A stretch of DNA of 64,000 nucleotides from Paraspadella gotoi. Lineage: Eukaryota; Chaetognatha. A program made the position numbers and the translations under genes. Under the pieces are notes generated by a model. The model was not told the origin of the DNA. It saw nothing but the letters and a program-made list of their open reading frames with translations, and made no database searches. The stretch lies in assembly GCA_051294375.1 (NCBI GenBank), contig CM119269.1:7019552-7083551 (forward strand). The letters run 5' to 3'. Shown in pieces: positions 10,166 through 21,904 of the stretch; positions within the stretch are counted from its first letter, which is position 1; each line of letters opens with the position of its first letter.

Positions 10166-10266
10166 GAGTGAACGAACGAACGAACGAACGAACGAACGAA
10201 CGAACGAACGAACGAACGAACGAACGAACGAACGAACGAACGAACGAACGAACGAACGAACGAATG
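10166..10266. repeat. (GAAC)n microsatellite, about 24 copies
   Basis: Nearly perfect tetranucleotide array starting immediately inside the donor of the preceding exon. Three frames translate to RTNE repeats, which are artefactual. Confidence 0.97.
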
Positions 10267-10604
10267 AACGAATAAAAAAGTAATATCATTAAACGAAACT
10301 TTCTTTTTCTAATCCTTTTGTTCAAAGTTCTGATTTTGGTTGTTTTTTTTCAATATTTTTCATTGTTTTTTTTTATCGTTGAGTTTGAGATTAGAATCAA
10401 ATGAAAAAAAATTGTTTTGTTTGCAAATATTTTTTTTGTTTTAAAATAATAAAACGTATATATACTCTCTGGGAATAAATAAACGTGACTGTGAGAGAGT
10501 CTTGATTGAAAGCTTGCAGGGATCTGCTATGTCATTATCTTGTAAGAGTGATGGAGGCCTTAAACCACCAAAGCCTGTCCAAAGTCAGGGGCAAGATACG
10601 TAGC
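10267..10604. other. AT-rich, probable intron; dispersed repeat at right end
   Basis: 10,475-10,640 shares segments with 4,715-4,990, partly inverted. No gene signal on the plus strand. Confidence 0.45.
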
Positions 10605-10820
10605 TTATTTATTAAATGAATAGATAATTTTTGTTTTGGTTCTACCAATTTCATACGTACACGTTGCGGTTTCAGCTAATTTCCTAGCTTTGATCAGCGC
10701 AAAAACATTTTTTTCAGTTGAGTATTTTTTTTTTACAATATCCACCGTCGTTGCAAAATCGTTGAGGCTCTCATCTCTCGCCTCCCAGAATAAGAATATA
10801 AATTTATTATTGCCCTGACA
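10605..10820 (-). CDS. Possible minus-strand exon, charged 60-70 aa
   Basis: After an acceptor-like ATGTCAG the frame reads a charged, non-repetitive peptide including WEARDESLNDFATTVDIVKK and KARKLAETATCTYEIGR and ends in TAA. Amino-acid mix looks protein-like rather than AT-rich noise, but no start, family or homologous copy is visible. It could be a terminal exon or an old element fragment. Confidence 0.25.
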   Translation of the reverse strand, partial: CQGNNKFIFLFWEARDESLNDFATTVDIVKKKYSTEKNVFALIKARKLAETATCTYEIGRTKTKIIYSFNK

Positions 10821-10879
10821 TGAATATATGAACATAGAGACATGAATATATTATTGCATCGACGTGAATATTCCTTTTT

Positions 10880-11240
10880 TTTTTATATCGCAACTGGCTA
10901 CTAGACCCAATGCCCAATTCCAATACCCTTCCAACCCCCGTTCCCTTCTCCCGCCTTCTACAATACCCCACATCCCATCCACGCCCACTTCAACATCCCA
11001 CGCCCTGCCACCTTTAACACTCACCTTTAACGCCTTTCCACGTCACCCTTGACCAACCCAAATCCCCTTTCCACCCCATTCTGACTGCAGCGCATTCGGT
11101 CTCCTAAACGTTCACCGCCCCACTGCTCTGACGGCCCTTTGCCACATCCCCCAGCTGCCCCCGACCTATTCCACATCCCATACTGCCCCCCCCGCCCTCA
11201 TTCCACAACCTGCCTTTACCTCGTCCCCGCCCTCTTCCAC
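10880..11240. other. C-rich pyrimidine region upstream of an exon
   Basis: Dense CCC, CCAC and TTCC motifs with low G. It ends in a polypyrimidine tract feeding the acceptor at 11,258. Read as intron; short ORFs are Pro-rich noise. Confidence 0.5.
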
Positions 11241-11258
11241 GCCCCCTTCTCGCGCCAG

Positions 11259-11568
11259 GACTGGATTCTCGATCTCCCCAAAAGTAAACAAAAGATTTTG
11301 GAAAAACAATCATCGCAAACATCGACGGAAAGACCAGCGGGAGCGTAAACACAACAGCATACAGCACGACACAACATCAACCACAACAGCAACGACGACA
11401 ACATCAACCACAACAGCAACGACGAGACTGGCAACGCCCCAGCGACGACGCTGTCGGTTCCTCCGAGAAATTCCCTCCTTCGACCCCGATAGATTTCGCC
11501 TCCCTTTCCTCACTTTTCTCCTCTTCTTCCTCCCTTTCGTCTCCCTCTCCCCTCTCTCCCTTTTGGTC

Positions 11569-11604
<36 letters not shown>

Positions 11605-11893
11605 ATTTGGAAGCGGTCACCCAAAGGAGGAGGAGGAGGAGGAGGAGGAGGAGGAAGAGGAGGGATTAAGATTAAAGGAAGAAAATGAGTTTTATGCGGG
11701 CGACGGTGAACTGAGTGGCAACGAGGGCGTTGGAGGTGTTGGATTTGGAGAACAACAACGACGACAACGACAACATCTTTCGAAAAGCATCGCCACGGAA
11801 AATTTAATCGTTGCCAATGACAACGACAACGACAACGACAACAACGAAAATTGCGACGAAGAAGGAAGCGGAGAATTACGAGGATGCTCTAAG
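11259..11893 (+). CDS. Internal exon of an acidic, Gln-rich disordered protein (211 codons)
   Basis: The strongest coding exon of contig 1. It opens after a polypyrimidine acceptor (CCTTCTCGCGCCAG|GA) and stays in a single frame to AAG|GTGAGT at 11,894. In order: basic start (KRFWKNNHRKHRRKDQR), two QHQPQQQRR repeats, a Ser/Pro block (DFASLSSLFSSSSSLSSPSP), FWS, 11 Asp (GAC repeat), EFGSGHPK, 12 Glu (GAG/GAA), GLRLKEENEFYAGDGELSGN, a Gly stretch, QQRRQRQHL, and a DNDNDNDNN run. No ATG lies in frame, so the exon is internal or 3'. No membrane segment or enzyme motif. Charge blocks and polyQ suggest a nuclear or chromatin-associated regulator, by analogy only. Confidence 0.65.
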
Positions 11894-11896
11894 GTG

Positions 11897-11898
11897 AG

Positions 11899-11940
<42 letters not shown>

Positions 11941-11963
11941 TGAGAGAGAGAGAAGAGAGAGAG
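11897..11963. repeat. (GA)n microsatellite just inside an intron
   Basis: Begins three bases after the GTGAGT donor. Confidence 0.95.
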
Positions 11964-13598
11964 TGGCGTTGTAATAGGTGGTTCGGGCTGAGTGGTTGTG
12001 GTGGCTGAGGAGATGGTATGAGACGAAAAGATCCCGGATCGGAAAACTACTCTTACTTTAGATTCCTCCATAAATTTTTAAATTTGTCAGAACGTTTTCT
12101 CTTTTTTCCATATTTTTTTTGACGGCTAAAACGTTTCTCTGATTACGAAAATTTCATTGAAAAAATAAAAAATTAATAGTACCAATAGTTAGTGTTATGT
12201 CTCGAATAGATGGAAAAAAAAACCTCGTTTAAAAAGTTTCGATCGGGAAGTGGGTAAACTAAGGCTTACCAATGGCATCCTCCACGCCAATCGTTCTCTC
12301 AAATAATTTTTTTATTTTTAATACATTTGAAGGGAAAAAAAGGAAAAATTCATGGAATGCAGTTGCAGAAAGGGTACAGATAATCTGGACATACTGACAT
12401 GATAATCATGACCTTTTATGTCTTGTGAAATGGGGGCAGTAAAAAACCTAAAAATTCGATCATTAAGTCAGTCAATGAACCCTTTCCAATGGGCTATTCC
12501 GCGAAATTTTTTTTCTAATTTAAACGTGATAAGTAGAAAGAATTAAATTCCTTGGTATAAAGGTTGTTATATTTAAAAGAAACTTATCAATACCAAATAA
12601 ACACAATTGATGTCTTGCTGTGTCAAATATGTCAACCAGCTATGATAATTTTTTAAAATTTTATTATGATAAACAAGCAGCGTGTCAAGCTTTTTGTTTG
12701 CAGTTGAAGATAAATGAAAAATGACAATTTTTTTTCACAGACAAGAAGGTTAGACGTCCAGACTGTTTATATATCAATCGTGAAAATATTTTTGATTATC
12801 ATTTTCATTATTTAAAAAACACATTTTATCCAGACTTACTTCATAAGATTTTGCTTGTTTTTACTTTAACAAAAATACAAGCAAATTTATAGAGTAGAGC
12901 AAATTTAATGGGTTATATAAAATGTAATTTAGTCTTCCTTTTTCAAAAATTACGAAAGAAGAAAAAAAATTTCACGATGCTTCATTGAAATTGTTTAATG
13001 CAAAAAACTGTTATATTTTAACTCCGATTTAAATAAAAGCTGTGTAAAGATTTATGGATAAAATTTAATAAAACTATTTCAGAGAGGTGTTCCCATGACT
13101 TAGGCTTTAATTTAATACGCTCACCCACTTTCCTGACCTCTTTTCTTTCCAAAGTTTATCTAAGAAAATAACTTTTTTTTACGCGTGAGAGAACTAGGAT
13201 TTGAACTACGCCAGTACAATCTTTGGTTAAATAAAAATGTTTCAGCAAAGCGGGAGTATCTCAATTTATCCTATTGGACAATACCTAAATTTTAAAATAA
13301 ACTTAAAGAAAAATTTTCCGTCCTCTAGAGACATATCACTTTCAGTTTACCCATCGTCTTACACATTTTATGGATTATGCTGGAAGAAATCAGCAAAACG
13401 TTTTCTCTTTTTTTAAATATTTTGTACTACGCGTCAGAAATCTAAGAAGAAATCGAAAATTTTATTCTGGACAATTTTGCCTTTCAAGGCTGACGTTTAT
13501 AGACTATATCTCGGAAACCATTGCTAGGAATTTAAAAACGGTTTTTTGCAAGTGAATATTGATATCATCTCCAGGGACCGGCATAAAAATATATAAAA
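11964..13598. other. AT-rich, no gene seen
   Basis: No frame above about 60 codons with support. A B-box-like GTAGTTCAAATCC (minus, near 13,205) lacks a matching tRNA body. Confidence 0.5.
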
Positions 13599-14047
13599 AA
13601 ATAAACTAATATTGGCTCTCGAGTGAGGTATCTACTTACTTCGTACTTGATCATGTTCGAATGAGAATCAAATTATTAATCGAGTAACTTTAACCAAAGA
13701 CAAAAAAAAATAATTAAGCGGCATTGAATTTGGATTATACGATCCCTTTTTAGATGATCAAATGACTGTACACTGTACAAGTATGATACATGTGCACGTT
13801 AAGGTTTATAGTAACTCACTTTCATACCAAATATGAATATAGTGATAAAGTATACCCAAATTATAAACATTTTTAATATAAGTAGGATGGACCGATAGAT
13901 AGAGAGGTTCACCGACCGACCGACCGACCGGACGCCCAAGTGTCTTATAGAATTATAGAGTTTCTCCGCGAGTAATCGCGGCGCTGAGACTTACTTCGGC
14001 GGCCTTCGACGCTCGCGTGGAGCAAAAAAAGAGGAGATGAAAAGGCT

Positions 14048-14763
14048 TAGGACTAAGCTCTGACAAAAAGTCAGAGGTTTTTTAATATATTCTTTGACCG
14101 GCCAATGTAGAATGATGGCAATATTGCTATTTTTAAGTTTCAAAAAAATCCGACCATAAATATAGAAAATATTAACCAAAATCTTCGGAAAATCCACCCT
14201 TTCTTTGGAAATTTTCGCCATATAGGATTTTTTCAGAATCTGACTCCCGGTTGAAAACTCTTAGAATTCCGATCGTTAGCTCCTCTTTTACTTTTACTTT
14301 AAATAAAAATTTCACCAAAATGACTAATTCACTTTAACATGATCGTATCATATTCAAATAACCAAATGAAATGTAAAGAAAAATTTTGAGAGCCCTTCAG
14401 ACATATTGCTATCGGATTCCTGAATTCGAAGTTTATTGTAAAATGACAACATACCTTAAATGCGTTGACATTGTATTGAAGTTGAGAAATCCCTTTATTT
14501 TATATATAAAAATTGCGTCAAAATATTTTCTCGAGTGGACCAGTCCATTTGAATCGAATGGTTCGATGTCAAAATGATGGTTATTTGTCATGAGAAAAAA
14601 AATGCGAGCCCTTCAGATGCAACAGGATCGGAATCGAGTGTTTTTACATCTATTTTTTACCTGAATTTTTCCCAGGGGCATTGACATTATTTGGTAGTCA
14701 GATTTTAACAAAAATCTCCATTGGAAAAAGTCTTCCTCGATTTCTAAGACGACGTAGACTCCT
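14048..14763 (+). mobile_element. hAT-type MITE, copy 1 (716 bp)
   Basis: Starts TAGGACTAAGCTCTGAC and ends GACGTAGACTCCT, flanked by the 8-bp direct repeat AAAAGGCT (14,040-14,047 and 14,064+700, i.e. 14,764-14,771). Short terminal match TAGGA. No transposase frame. 8-bp duplication plus a TAGG-type tip is the hAT signature. Confidence 0.8.
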
Positions 14764-15011
14764 AAAAGGCTCGGCTGTGGTAAGCGGATGTTTCTTTGCG
14801 CTTCCATTTACTTGGGTTTTCTGGTTGCTATGGTAAACAAGTTTCCGTCTTACGCGAGTAAGTTAGAGAAGAGCTTCTGCATCGCTTCGCAGTAACGAAA
14901 ACCATCGAGATTGAGTGAGAATCACTAAAAATTACGTTCTACATCACTTGTCTACTATGACTTGTCTCTTTTAATTTCTCAATTACCATTAAGACATTGC
15001 CCTGTCTGTCT

Positions 15012-15066
15012 GTCGTGTCTGTCTTTCGTTCTTCCTTTCTTTCTTCTTTCTTTCTTTCTTTCTTTC

Positions 15067-15099
<33 letters not shown>

Positions 15100-15240
15100 T
15101 TCCTTCCTTCCTTCCTTCCTTCCTTCCTTCCTTCCTTCTTCTTCCTTCCTTCTTTCTTCTTTCTTCTTCTTGCTTTCTTTTTTTTTTTTCTTTTTCTTTC
15201 TTCTTTCTTTCTTTCTTTCTTTTCTCTCTATTCTTCTTTA
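15012..15240. repeat. Compound (TTTC)n/(TTCC)n microsatellite
   Basis: TTTC units, about 12 TTCC units, then TTC/TTTC. The allelic copy at 25,612-25,830 differs in length and order. Confidence 0.95.
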
Positions 15241-15756
15241 TCCTCAAATATATCTCTCTCTCTCCGTGCTCGTCTTCACTTCGGCGACGGTGAAAAAGTA
15301 AATTTCCATTCTGTTTTCGCGGAATGGCAAATTTAATCTTCTGTGAACCAGTTTGTGAATTGCGCGTTCAGCTGCTAATCTCTCCCATTATTTTCCTTTT
15401 TTCTTTCTTTTCCTTACCTTTTCTTTCCTTCTTTCTTTTTTTTTAATTTTCCCTTTTCAAATGCCTCATATTTTCTTCTCTCCGATACAAAACTTTTACA
15501 TATTTAAACATCTTCGCTTATGAAATAACTCGCGACAATCGTCGCCGCCGACCGAAAAAAATTTTATTATTATTTTTTTTTATCGTGAATTTTATTTATT
15601 TTCGGAAAACAAATTTGGGTCGTGTGGGTGAACGCAATAAACTTCTCCCTTCGCATCCGACATTTTTTTCCTTTTTTTTTCTCTCTTCTTCTTTTTTATT
15701 GTTTTCGTCGACTTTTTTGTTTACTCCCTTTTGTTTCAGCGGTCTTTTTCCTCTCT

Positions 15757-15766
15757 CGTCTCTCTC

Positions 15767-15817
<51 letters not shown>
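15757..15817. repeat. (CT)n microsatellite
   Basis: CT tract interrupted by one CAT; allelic with 26,345-26,407. Confidence 0.95.
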
Positions 15818-15820
<3 letters not shown>

Positions 15821-16035
15821 CTCCTTTTTTTACAAGGCTCCAATCACTTTCCGATATGTTTTATTTCATCATCATTTTTATTATTTGTAATTTTTCATGT
15901 TTTTCTTTGAGCGTTGGAAACGACTTTTTTTCATATATTTATTAAGAAGTCTGTTATGATTTTTTATGTTACGATGTGTTATGATCTGTTAAGATCACAA
16001 ATTAAAAGGCATTAGCTTATTAAGCGCTTAATTAT

Positions 16036-16070
16036 CGTAGGCAGATCCGTCATTATTTGCTCAAACTTGT
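16036..16070 (+). repeat. Element end motif GTAGGCAGATCCG...GCTCAAACTTGTT
   Basis: Same end motif as at 1,562, 24,670, 26,601, 36,450 and (inverted) 33,866, 38,244 and 57,985. Here it stands without an obvious partner. Confidence 0.65.
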
Positions 16071-16214
16071 TTTATCCTGAAAAGTTTCAGAAATAGGATA
16101 TTGTTATGTCAAAAAAAAAAAAAGATTTGCTCTAATTTCAACGTTTCTTTTAAGTCGAAACCAGTGAAATTGTTTAAATACAAATTTTTTTTTATTTTTA
16201 AATTTTTCATACGC

Positions 16215-16476
16215 CTATGGCAACAGCCGGGTTGCCTGTGATGCCCATTGGGATGGGGCTATCTCAACTGTTGGCTTTGGGGCTTCCGACCCTCAGTGAC
16301 GCCTTCCAGTCACTGGCGCGTGTTACCCTAGGACGGTCTCGCTTTTGCCAACGCAGAGGGAAGTCGTTTAGGACTTTGGATGGAACAACTACGCTTGGGA
16401 TGGTGTGTTCCCCTCTGAGCCAATGGATTTTGGCTGACGGATGGTGGAACGTGAGGCGGTGTGAATATACCACCAC
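16215..16476 (+). repeat. GC-rich dispersed repeat, full copy
   Basis: From TATGGCAACAGCCGGGTTGC to GGCGGTGTGAATATACCACC. About 260 bp, with sharp edges in AT-rich DNA and no A-rich tail. Confidence 0.85.
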
Positions 16477-16489
16477 ACGCCCATATTAA

Positions 16490-17010
16490 TACATAGTTAG
16501 TCTCGCCATAAAATTGTTAAGATTTTAAAATGTTTAGTTAGATTTATGTTTTGAAAGCAGATTTGAGATTCCCCCCCTCTCCAAACGAAAAGTATGATAA
16601 AGTGAAGGATAACATCTTTTATAGGAAAATTATTTCATTAAGTGGGTCAAAATCCTAAAAAAAAACTGTTATCGTTAAACTTATAATTTAATTTTAGTAT
16701 AACTTAATGAAATAGATTTTTGATTTAACGACATGATATATTTTACGATGTAAGCACTTTTCATGCGGGGAATTCAAGATCTGCTTTCGAAAACATAAAA
16801 AAAACTATTATCTAAATATTGACATTTTCTATTGTGAGTACTCTAGTCTGTAGAAATATGGTCCATATGCAAAAAATTGAGAAAATTCAACAAAAATGTT
16901 TTTTTTTATAATAGTCAATCATTTGGGTTTAGATAAAAACAAAGACAGTTCGATTGAACCAACATATTCGAATTTTGATTGCAACTTTCACTACGCCTTA
17001 TTATATATAC
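16490..17010. mobile_element. AT-rich palindromic MITE-like element
   Basis: Long imperfect inverted repeat: AAGTGGGTCAAAATCC, GAAAGCAGATTT and GATAAAG on the left mirror AACTTAATGAAAT, AATCTGCTTTC and related strings on the right. Right end TTTCACTACGCCTTATTATA. Homologous to 27,050-27,510, the split copy at 42,845/46,305 and the better palindrome at 44,297-44,907. Confidence 0.65.
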
Positions 17011-17204
17011 CTATATATTTCTTATTTGTTAATTCCATCCACCATTGCTTTTGGTATATGACAATGGCATCCACCATGTCAGCTTAGCACTGGTTGCTGT
17101 CCTGTGCGCCCTATAACTAATAACCACCTCTTGCAAACTCAAAATTATATTTCCAATGGACAACAATGAATGTGGGGAAGTTAATACCTAATATGAGTAT
17201 TACT

Positions 17205-17914
17205 AGAGTCTACGTCGTTCTTAGAAATCGAGGAAGACTTTTTCAATGGAGATTTTCGTTAAAATCTGACTACCAAATAATGCCAACGCCCCTGGGAAAA
17301 ATTCAGGTAAAAACAGATGTAAAAAACACTCGATTCGATCCTGTTGCATCTGAAGGGCTCGCATTTTTTTTCTCTTGACAAATAACCATCATTTTGACAT
17401 CAAACCATCAGATTCAAATGGACTGGTCGCTCGGGAAAATATTTTTGACGCAATTTTATATATAAATAAAGGGATTTCTCAACTTCAATACAATGTCAAC
17501 GCATTTAACATATGTTGTGATTTTACAATAAACTTCAAATTCAGGAATCCGATAGCCATATGTCTGAAGGCTCTCAAAATTTTCTTTACATTTTATTGTT
17601 ATTTTGATATGATACGATCATGGTAAAGTGAATTAGTCCATTTGGTGAAATTTTATTTAAAGTAAAAGTAAAAGAGGAGCTAACGATCGGAATTTCTAAG
17701 AGTTTTCAACCGGGAGTCAGATTCGGGAAAAATCTTCTATGGCGAAAATCTTCCAAAGAAGGGTCAATTTTCCAAATATTTTGGTTAATATTTTCTATAT
17801 TTATGGTAGGATTTTTTTTAAACTTAATATTAACAATATTGCCATCATTCTACCTTGGCCGGTATAAGAATATATTAAAAAAACCTCTGGCTTTGTTGTC
17901 AGAGCTTAGTCCTA
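17205..17914 (-). mobile_element. hAT-type MITE, copy 2 (inverted), absent from copy B
   Basis: Reverse complement of 14,048-14,763. Flanks: TATTACT on the left (one T lost) and TTATTACT on the right. The allelic site near 27,693 reads GAGTTATTACTATTAG without the element, a clean empty site. Confidence 0.88.
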
Positions 17915-17922
17915 TTATTACT

Positions 17923-19148
17923 ATTAGTTAACTTTAATTGTCATTCTACCATTTCACTCCTACATTTAATTTTAAAACTCGCTACGTCGCAAAAAAGGGG
18001 AAAAATAAACAAAAAAGATAAATTATTTTAACAGTTCAATCAGCTCCGTCCTCTCGGCACTGCTTCTCGATTCCCTACGTGCGGAATCTTAGCGTCGGAC
18101 GCCATTTAGCAGACCTCACGCCTAGTGCGATACCAGCGGCGCCGCGTCATGCCACCTTTCCGCATACACAATCTTTTCTTCCTTCTTCTAGTCTGGTTAT
18201 TGACTTCCAAACTTCTAGATTTCCGAATCGATTCCATTGCAATTTAGACTTTCTCGGCCGAAAGCAATCGGGAAATTAGATTGACAGAGAATTCGCACCT
18301 GAACATCTTTGCCTCCGAGCATCATTGTCGTATTCGCTATCAAAACTTTAGGAAGGACTGTGGCTCACCATGTGGCTATCGCCATGAGCGTCAGTTGATA
18401 AGATGGCGCTGACCGAAAACGGGTGTTGTTATCAATAAAAACGTTTCTAACCAATTTGCTTGGTTAATTATAAAAGCAGACCTTAATAAAATAAACAAAG
18501 CATATAGATATTCAGTTGCTTTTGCCAGCAAGCAGCTACAATATCTATATGCACAACATTAGTAAAATAAAGCATTAACAATAATAAACATTGTAAAACT
18601 TATTTGTAGTCTAACTGACAATTCCATCTTTTAAAGAGAGAATAAAGAAATCAGTTAACAATAGTAAAACATGTGATGAGATAGCTACTGGAATCTATCT
18701 GTGTATAGTTGTTGTGCTGTTCATTGGTTTATAGTTTAAGTAAACATGCTACTTAAAATAATTAAGTCGTTGGAATATCTATATTTGTTTGTTGGTGTGG
18801 CACATGCCACTAACACCTTATCATTATTTAAAGGTCCCGAGATCGATTCTTTTGTTTATAATTCATTTAATTATTTATTTCATTGATAGGTTTCATATTT
18901 ACAAGTAAGAGATGAAGTTTACAGTCACAGCTACTCGCCCTGATGCTGAATCCTGACTGGTAAGTTATGGGGTTCCATCTTACAGGACTAAATATATATA
19001 TATAAAATATATATCCGGTTACGACTTGCTAAGTTGTTAAAGGAAGTTCTCAAACCTTTGAAGACGTTGATGGTGACAATGCTGCAGAAGAATTTTAAAA
19101 GCTATAATTATATTTTGGTTTAACTTTTATGCTGTATTGTTGAACCAA
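17923..19148. other. Repeat-block DNA without recognised gene
   Basis: Matches 27,705-28,949. GC-richer part 18,030-18,420 has short open frames on both strands that are broken by indels between copies, so none is supported. Confidence 0.5.
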
Positions 19149-19440
19149 AAAAGTCACTATTTTCTAGTGAAATGTGGCGTAGGGACCTTTAAATCGAGAA
19201 GCCAGCTTTCTCGTAGAAAACCCAACTTTATTTCCATTCCTTTCACGATGGTGCGCAAACTGTCTTGCCGTGAGTTTTCTTGGCCGCCCTGCGCCTTTTT
19301 TGTGTTTGAGAGTATCTCCAGACTTTACTCTTTGTATTACGCGATATATAGATGGACGGCGAACATTTAGCTTCAAAAATACTGTAAAGTAAATGCTGTT
19401 CCTTCTTGTTCATGATTTTTGTAGAATTGGGCAATAAATT
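19149..19440 (-). pseudogene. Tc1/mariner-type transposase, N-terminal fragment
   Basis: Minus-strand translation shows RRPSIYRVIQRVKSGDTLKH, then KKGAGRPRKLTARQ and VGFSTRKLASRFK, the two helix-turn-helix halves separated by the GRPRKLT hook typical of Tc1/mariner DNA-binding domains. The preceding helix (FYKNHEQEGTAF) is in another frame. No DDE/D catalytic part is present. Same remnant in copy B. Confidence 0.75.
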
Positions 19441-19626
19441 GACTGAAAATTGACTGCATCTTGAAACGCGTGGCCGATAAAAAAAAATTCACAGTTTGGT
19501 AGACAAACATCCTAGGCTTTATTTTTAAAAAAAGGAGCTTTCTATGCGTCCTGGACGCCGTCTACAGGCCCCGGAAGCCGTCTCAATAATTATGGGCCAG
19601 ATGTTAGAATCCATCAAAAATTTTAA

Positions 19627-20428
19627 GAGGAAAGGTCATTCAGCATAACAATACGTAATCATTGATATATTAGAGCTAATATATCGAGAAAATACATTAT
19701 AGTCATTAGTAATCACAAAAAAGTTTTATTTATATGTAAACATTCTGTTTCAATCATTTTTTTAAATGGGTAAATAACAAAATTGTTAAGTTAAATGGGT
19801 AAGCACATTTTTTAAAGATTTGTTTTTCAATCTGGTTGTTAAAAAATTCTAGGAAAGAAGTTAAAACACAGTATGGATAGTTTAGAAGGGAGAATTAAAC
19901 AATTAATCTTGTTACTCCGTTGGTTTCCAGTCATGAACAAAAATCTTCCAGTTAAATAGATGGTAAAAGAAATTCGAGCTACAATGAATCTACACTGAAT
20001 TTGAAGAGTTGCAGCCTAAACGACTGCAATAATATTGAATTTAAAAATTGATTAGCAATCTAAAAACATGTGTAAAAATGTAATATAGAGACATTTGATA
20101 AACGCGTTCACATTAGAAAGAATTCAGGGTTAAAGGTTTAAAAACGTTTCATTTTCAAGGATACAAGTTAAAATTTAAAAATGTCTCCTATTACATTTTC
20201 TAATTCAGTAATAAAAAAAATTCATAAAAAATATCAGATGATTGGCTTTTTTGTTTGACCTGCAACTCTTCAGATAGGTTTCTTTTATTTTATATTATAA
20301 ATTAAAACCGATATAAAATAAGGTAGAATGCATCAAATGTTTAAAGTAATACATTTCGGAATCGCCAGGAGCTCAGCTTTCTGAATTTACTCATTTGGCC
20401 TATTTTGAGTGATTAGATGACGCTTTTC
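19627..20428. mobile_element. TTAA-flanked MITE (piggyBac-like), copy A
   Basis: Inverted termini GAGGAAAGGTCATTCA and (reverse) GAAAAGCGTCAT-type, flanked by TTAA (right one reduced to TTA). No ORF. Full description under the copy at 29,418. Confidence 0.75.
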
Positions 20429-21228
20429 TTAGATTTAATTTTTTCTTTATATAATAATATAATAATTTTAATTGGCTAGTACTCTCTGAAGAAAAATTTG
20501 ACAAAAAATATTTTACTACATAATCTATGCTCATGATAGATTATTTTAACGCTGATACATTAGAATTTCTATTTCATTGGCTATAGCTATCTATATCTTT
20601 TAGAAAACAGAGAGCATCAATAATCTTATAATTCACTTGCGCTCCAATCTTCCTTACAAAAAGTTCACTGCCCCAAAAGCTCTTTCTGCTTAAACTAATT
20701 TAGAGGTGAAGTGAGCAAAGGGAAATAAACATTATTTACTTAAAAATATAATTGTCTGTTTCAAGTTACTTCATAGATTATAATTATTTTCTTGTTTTAT
20801 TAGAATATCTGTCAACATTTTTTATGGAGTGAGAGAGTGCAAGAACTTATTTATCCCATAAGCTATTAATTTTTTAAAATTTGCTCTTTTTTTTGGATGG
20901 TGTGTATAGAAGAATATTTATACAAATATCCTTCATGACAATAAATCACTGCAATATTTTCCTTAAATAATTCTTTCGTTTACGCTTTCATACAACCAGA
21001 CTCAGATTTTTTTTGTAAGTAAAAACATAAGTCATTTATATATTCTATTTTCATATTGGATTGGTTATGATTGATTTGGCAATAAGCGGAGAAATGTTGC
21101 CTTAAAAATCCAGCTTTAATTTAATCAAATTAATTCAAAATTGAAATAATAAAATTTTAAAATATATAGGTATCATAAAAAGCTTGGGAAAGACTAAATT
21201 AAAATGGTTAAAAATAATTGATAATACT
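20429..21228. other. AT-rich DNA up to the gap, no gene
   Basis: Homologous to 30,230-31,035 and, with many indels, to 47,430-48,380. A related stretch opens contig 3. Confidence 0.6.
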
Positions 21229-21253
21229 NNNNNNNNNNNNNNNNNNNNNNNNN
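21229..21253. other. Assembly gap, 25 N
   Basis: Run of exactly 25 N between two overlapping copies of the same block. Confidence 1.
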
Positions 21254-21706
21254 AAATAAACTAATATTGGCTCTCGAGTGAGGTATCTACTTACTTCGTA
21301 CTTGATCATGTTCGAATGAGAATCAAATTATTAATCGAGTAACTTTAACCAAAGACAAAAAAAAATAATTAAGCGGCATTGAATTTTGGATTATACGATC
21401 CCTTTTTAGATGATCAAATGACTGTACACTGTACAAGTATGATACATGTGCACGTTAAAGGTTTTATAGTAACTCACTTTCATACCAAATATGAAATATA
21501 GTGATAAAGTATTACCCAAATTATAAACATTTTTAATATAAGTAGGATGGACCGATAGATAGAGAGGTTCACCGACCGACCGACCGACCGACGCCCAAGT
21601 GTCTTATAGAATTATAGAGTTTCTCCGCGAGTAATCGCGGCGCTGAGACTTACTTCGGCGGCCTTCGACGCTCGCGTGGAGCAAAAAAAGAGGAGATGAA
21701 AAGGCT

Positions 21707-21748
21707 TAGGACTAAGCTCTGACAAAAAAAGTCAGAGGTTTTTTTAGT
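21707..21748 (+). mobile_element. hAT-type MITE, left fragment of an interrupted copy
   Basis: TAGGACTAAGCTCTGAC with the following 25 bp, cut at TTTTTTTA by the hairpin-ended element. The rest resumes at 24,704. Confidence 0.85.
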
Positions 21749-21904
21749 CGGATCTGCTTATCAGCAGATCCCGACTCTTATAACTCACTTTTTATAACTC
21801 ACTTTTTTCGGTCCGTCGGTCCCGCCCCTCAAATATTTGGTCGGGCACACACTATATATCATGTCAGAACATCGAATTATGATAAATTATGCAAAAAAAA
21901 TGAT

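Larger units (their letters stand above)
14821..16035. other. Pyrimidine-rich repeat DNA, no gene
   Basis: Two microsatellite clusters (listed separately) inside sequence that recurs at 25,436-26,600. ORFs of about 100 codons are Phe/Ser/Leu repeats. Confidence 0.7.
13599..21228 (+). repeat. Transposon-rich block, copy A (ends at assembly gap)
   Basis: Matches 21,254-31,035 nearly base for base, apart from short indels, an extra MITE here (17,205-17,914) and a 2.96-kb insertion in the other copy. Copy B begins exactly at the homologue of 13,599 and copy A ends at the gap, the pattern expected of two haplotypes scaffolded in tandem. Confidence 0.85.

Noticed and set aside
9957-10325. RSFV- and RTNE-repeat proteins on both strands
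   Set aside because: Translations of the (GAAC)n array.
10660-10705. Fifth hammerhead (minus strand CTGATCAAAGCTAGG...TAGCTGAAA)
   Set aside because: The core reads CTGATCA instead of CTGATGA and no GTC with a one-pair stem III follows; the stretch also lies in a possible coding exon. Chance or deep decay.
16217-16489. Protein MATAGLPVMPIGMG... in the GC-rich repeat
   Set aside because: The frame is broken differently in each of the four copies, so it is not maintained as coding.
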